Of a stretch of 64,000 bases of DNA, positions 61,897 through 64,000 are shown in pieces. Location of the stretch: the NCBI RefSeq assembly GCF_001620365.2, contig NZ_LQMT02000012.1, positions 48,795-112,794 on the forward strand. Reading direction: 5' to 3'. Source of the DNA: Amycolatopsis keratiniphila subsp. keratiniphila. GTDB lineage: Bacteria; Actinomycetota; Actinomycetes; Mycobacteriales; Pseudonocardiaceae. Every line of letters starts with the position of its first letter. The first letter of the stretch is position 1. The notes beneath the pieces were generated by a model that was not told the DNA's origin, searched no databases, and saw only the letters and a program-made list of their open reading frames with translations. The translations under genes and the position numbers were made by a program.

Positions 61897-62577
61897 ATGT
61901 CTTCGTTCGTGTCGTTGTCGGATCCCCGCATCGCCGCCGTGCCCGTCCGGGAGTGCGCGGAACCCCTGGTGGACCTGCGGGAAACCGGCGCCATCCGGAT
62001 CGACCCCAGGCTCGCCGACGATCGGGGTGCCTTCGCACACGTGCGGCTCAGCGTCGCCGACCGGCTCGTCGCGGCGCAATGCCAGCTCCCGCGCGGGCTC
62101 CGGCTGCTCGTCGTCGAGGGCTTCCGGCCGAGGGAGGTGCAGGAGCGGTACTTCGAGGACAGCATGGCCCGGATCGCGCGCGCCAACCCGGAATGGCCGT
62201 CCGCACAGGTGGCCGCCGAAGCCGCCACCTACGTCTCGCCGCCGGAAGTCGCGCCGCATGTCGCCGGGGGAGCGGTGGACCTCACGCTGTGCACCGTCGA
62301 CGGCGTCGAACTGCCGATGGGGACCGACGTGAACGCGACACCGCCGGAGTACGGGACGGAATGCTTCACCGGGTCCGCGCTGATCGATCCCGAAGCGCGG
62401 GCCAACCGGGAAACTCTCATCGACGCGATGACCGCGACCGGATTCGTCAACTACCCGAGCGAATGGTGGCACTGGTCCTACGGGGACCGGTACTGGGCGT
62501 TCACCACCGGGGTGAAGCACGCCCGCTTCGGCCCGGCGGGTTTCCCGGCGACTGGGACTGTCGTACCAGACGTCTAG
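61897..62577 (+). CDS. D-Ala-D-Ala dipeptidase, VanX family
   Basis: A 226-aa peptidase M15D protein. The substrate Arg is probably in VVEGFRPREVQERYF. Zinc ligands are His and Asp in PHVAGGAVDLTLC and His in NYPSEWWHWSYGDRYWAF, where Glu is the catalytic base. It has no signal peptide, so it acts on free D-Ala-D-Ala in the cytosol, as VanX does in glycopeptide resistance, or in cell-wall recycling. No vanH or vanA gene is next to it. ATG 61897 was taken; GTG 61888 is an alternative. It ends six bases before the MATE gene. Confidence 0.9.
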   Translation: MSSFVSLSDPRIAAVPVRECAEPLVDLRETGAIRIDPRLADDRGAFAHVRLSVADRLVAAQCQLPRGLRLLVVEGFRPREVQERYFEDSMARIARANPEWPSAQVAAEAATYVSPPEVAPHVAGGAVDLTLCTVDGVELPMGTDVNATPPEYGTECFTGSALIDPEARANRETLIDAMTATGFVNYPSEWWHWSYGDRYWAFTTGVKHARFGPAGFPATGTVVPDV

Positions 62578-62583
62578 TCTGCG

Positions 62584-63909
62584 GTGGTGCCTGAAGCTTC
62601 CGAACCCGACGAGCGCGTCCCGCCGAAACGCGTCCTAGGCCTCGCCGTGCCCGCGCTCGGCGTCCTCGCCGCCGAGCCGCTGTACGTCCTGGTGGACACG
62701 GCCGTCGTCGGGCATCTCGGCGCGCTGCCGCTGGCGGGCCTCGCCGTCGGCGGTGTCGTGCTGTCGCAGGTTTCGAGCCAGCTGACGTTCCTGTCGTACG
62801 GCACCACTTCCCGGACGGCGCGGCTGCATGGCGCCGGACGCCGGGGCGACGCCGTGCGCGAAGGCGTCCAGGCGACCTGGCTGGCGGTGATCGTCGGGCT
62901 GGTGGTGATCGTCGCCGGGCAGTTGCTGGCCGCCCCGATCGCCCGCGTCCTGTCGGGGGACGCCGCGATCACCGACGCCGCCGTCTCCTGGCTGCGGATC
63001 GCGCTGTTCGGCACGCCGTTCATCCTGATCACGATGGCGGGCAACGGCTGGATGCGCGGCGTGCAGGACTCCGCGAAACCGTTGCGCTATGTGCTGGCGG
63101 GCAACGGGATCTCGGCCGTGCTGTGCCCGGTGCTGGTGTACGGCGCGGACTGGGGGCTGGAAGGTTCGGCGATCGCGAACGTCGTCGCGCAGGTGATCTC
63201 GGCGTCGCTGTTCATCGCGGCCCTGGTGCGGGAGCGGGTCCCGCTGCGCCCGGAGCCGAAGGTGATGCGTGCCCAGCTCGGCCTCGGCCGCGATCTGGTG
63301 CTGCGCAGTCTCGCGTTCCAGGCGTGCTTCGTGTCCGCCGCCGCGGTCGCCGCGCGGACGTCGACCGAGGCCGTCGGCGCGCACCAGGTCGTACTGCAGC
63401 TCTGGACGTTCCTCGCGCTGGTGCTGGACTCGCTCGCCATCGCCGCGCAGTCGCTCGTGGGCGCCGCGCTCGGCGCCGGGGCGAGCAAACGGGCACGCGG
63501 CGTGTCGAACCAGATCACCGGCTACGGCCTGGTGTTCGGGTGCTTCCTCGGCGTCGTGTTCGCGTCGGTGGCAGGCGTGCTGCCGCGAGTGTTCACTTCG
63601 GACGCGGCCGTCCTCGGCCAGATCCCCCACGCCTGGTGGTTCTTCGTCGCGCTGCAACCGATCGCCGGGGTGGTGTTCGCGCTCGACGGTGTCCTGCTCG
63701 GCGCGGGCGACGCCGCCTTCCTGCGCAACGCGACCCTGCTGAGCGCGGCGGTGGGGTTCCTGCCGCTGATCTGGCTTTCGCTCGCCTTCGGCTGGGGGCT
63801 GGCCGGGATCTGGACCGGGCTCTCGCTGTTCATGCTGCTGCGGCTGGCGACCCTGCTGGTGCGGTGGCGCTCGGGCCGGTGGGCCGTGGAAGGCGCCGTC
63901 CGCGTTTAG
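62584..63909 (+). CDS. MATE-family efflux protein (DinF-like)
   Basis: A 441-aa membrane protein with about 12 helices: LAVPALGVLAAEPLYVLVDT, AVVGHLGALPLAGLAVGGVV, GNGWMRGVQDSAKPLRYVLA and FALDGVLLGAGDAAFLRNAT are MATE/DinF signatures. It exports organic cations or metabolites by sodium or proton antiport. In mycobacteria the homologue directly follows the DHH gene; here about 8 kb separates them. GTG 62584 is followed by an in-frame GTG at 62587. The C-terminal Arg-Val and TAG come from a family C repeat. Confidence 0.92.
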   Translation: MVPEASEPDERVPPKRVLGLAVPALGVLAAEPLYVLVDTAVVGHLGALPLAGLAVGGVVLSQVSSQLTFLSYGTTSRTARLHGAGRRGDAVREGVQATWLAVIVGLVVIVAGQLLAAPIARVLSGDAAITDAAVSWLRIALFGTPFILITMAGNGWMRGVQDSAKPLRYVLAGNGISAVLCPVLVYGADWGLEGSAIANVVAQVISASLFIAALVRERVPLRPEPKVMRAQLGLGRDLVLRSLAFQACFVSAAAVAARTSTEAVGAHQVVLQLWTFLALVLDSLAIAAQSLVGAALGAGASKRARGVSNQITGYGLVFGCFLGVVFASVAGVLPRVFTSDAAVLGQIPHAWWFFVALQPIAGVVFALDGVLLGAGDAAFLRNATLLSAAVGFLPLIWLSLAFGWGLAGIWTGLSLFMLLRLATLLVRWRSGRWAVEGAVRV

Positions 63910-63964
63910 TCCTCTGGATGCGGTCCTTGCGCGTGCAACTACCGCATCCAGAGGACGAAACGCG
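63901..63964. repeat. Dispersed inverted repeat, family C, supplying the MATE stop codon
   Basis: Arm 63901-63924 pairs with 63941-63964 at 23 of 24 positions (core GTCCTCTGGATGCGGT). The TAG stop of the MATE gene is inside the first arm, and the single differing base is the A of that TAG. Confidence 0.85.
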
Positions 63965-63982
63965 GTGGTGGCGGTCTCGTCC

Positions 63983-64000
63983 AAGTGTCATGAAAGGGTC
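63983..64000. repeat. Start of a family A element cut by the window edge
   Basis: AAGTGTCATGAAAGGGTC matches 44358-44375 exactly; the rest of the hairpin would lie outside the window. Confidence 0.7.

Overview
The window is high-GC actinomycete DNA, most like Amycolatopsis or a close pseudonocardial relative. Supporting signs are the GTG starts, ATGA/GTGA coupled genes, WhiB, SARP/STAND regulators, an LCP protein and the rimP-nusA-ylxR-infB-rbfA order. Genus assignment is inference; no rRNA is present.

Layout. 1-13.7 kb is a specialised-metabolism region. It holds the N-terminal 1228 residues of an iterative type I PKS of the 6-methylsalicylate/orsellinate kind, a glycosyltransferase and an alpha/beta hydrolase. 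Next to these is a tightly coupled five-gene azole-RiPP operon: YcaO, RRE/zinc partner protein, an unassigned 172-aa protein, a lone SpaB_C domain and a LuxR-type regulator. It lies downstream of an XRE-NB-ARC-TPR regulator, and no precursor peptide was found. 14.2-16.3 kb holds a Ro60 homologue (rsr) preceded by two tandem Y RNAs. One carries a circularly permuted tRNA mimic; the other is a minimal form without it. 16.3-25 kb has stress, regulatory and envelope genes: DUF3892, lipoprotein, double sigma factor, WhiB, TetR/MFS pair, DprE2-like SDR, LCP protein and DUF222-HNH nuclease. 25-31.3 kb has a zinc peptidase lipoprotein and a five-gene CoA catabolic operon that fits glutarate or another short dicarboxylate. 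31.4-41.7 kb holds a LysR gene, a two-component system with two small exported proteins, an S15-type peptidase, several regulators and a TetR-controlled pair of PH-domain membrane proteins.

45.5-51.4 kb is the conserved translation cluster rimP-nusA-ylxR-infB-DUF503-rbfA. In mycobacteria the DHH phosphoesterase and the MATE gene follow it directly. Here those two genes (53.4 and 62.6 kb) are separated by an 8-kb block: a divergent SecY paralogue, two exported cell-wall-hydrolase-like proteins with nearly identical FG-GAP propellers, a SARP regulator and a VanX-family dipeptidase. Inverted repeats with CGCTGTA arms sit at the SARP/hydrolase divergent promoter and again before the dipeptidase gene, so the block may be one peptidoglycan-remodelling regulon.

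Several families of long dispersed inverted repeats lie between genes. One family supplies the stop codon of two unrelated genes.

All calls come from reading the sequence; no database search was run. Family names rest on recalled motifs.
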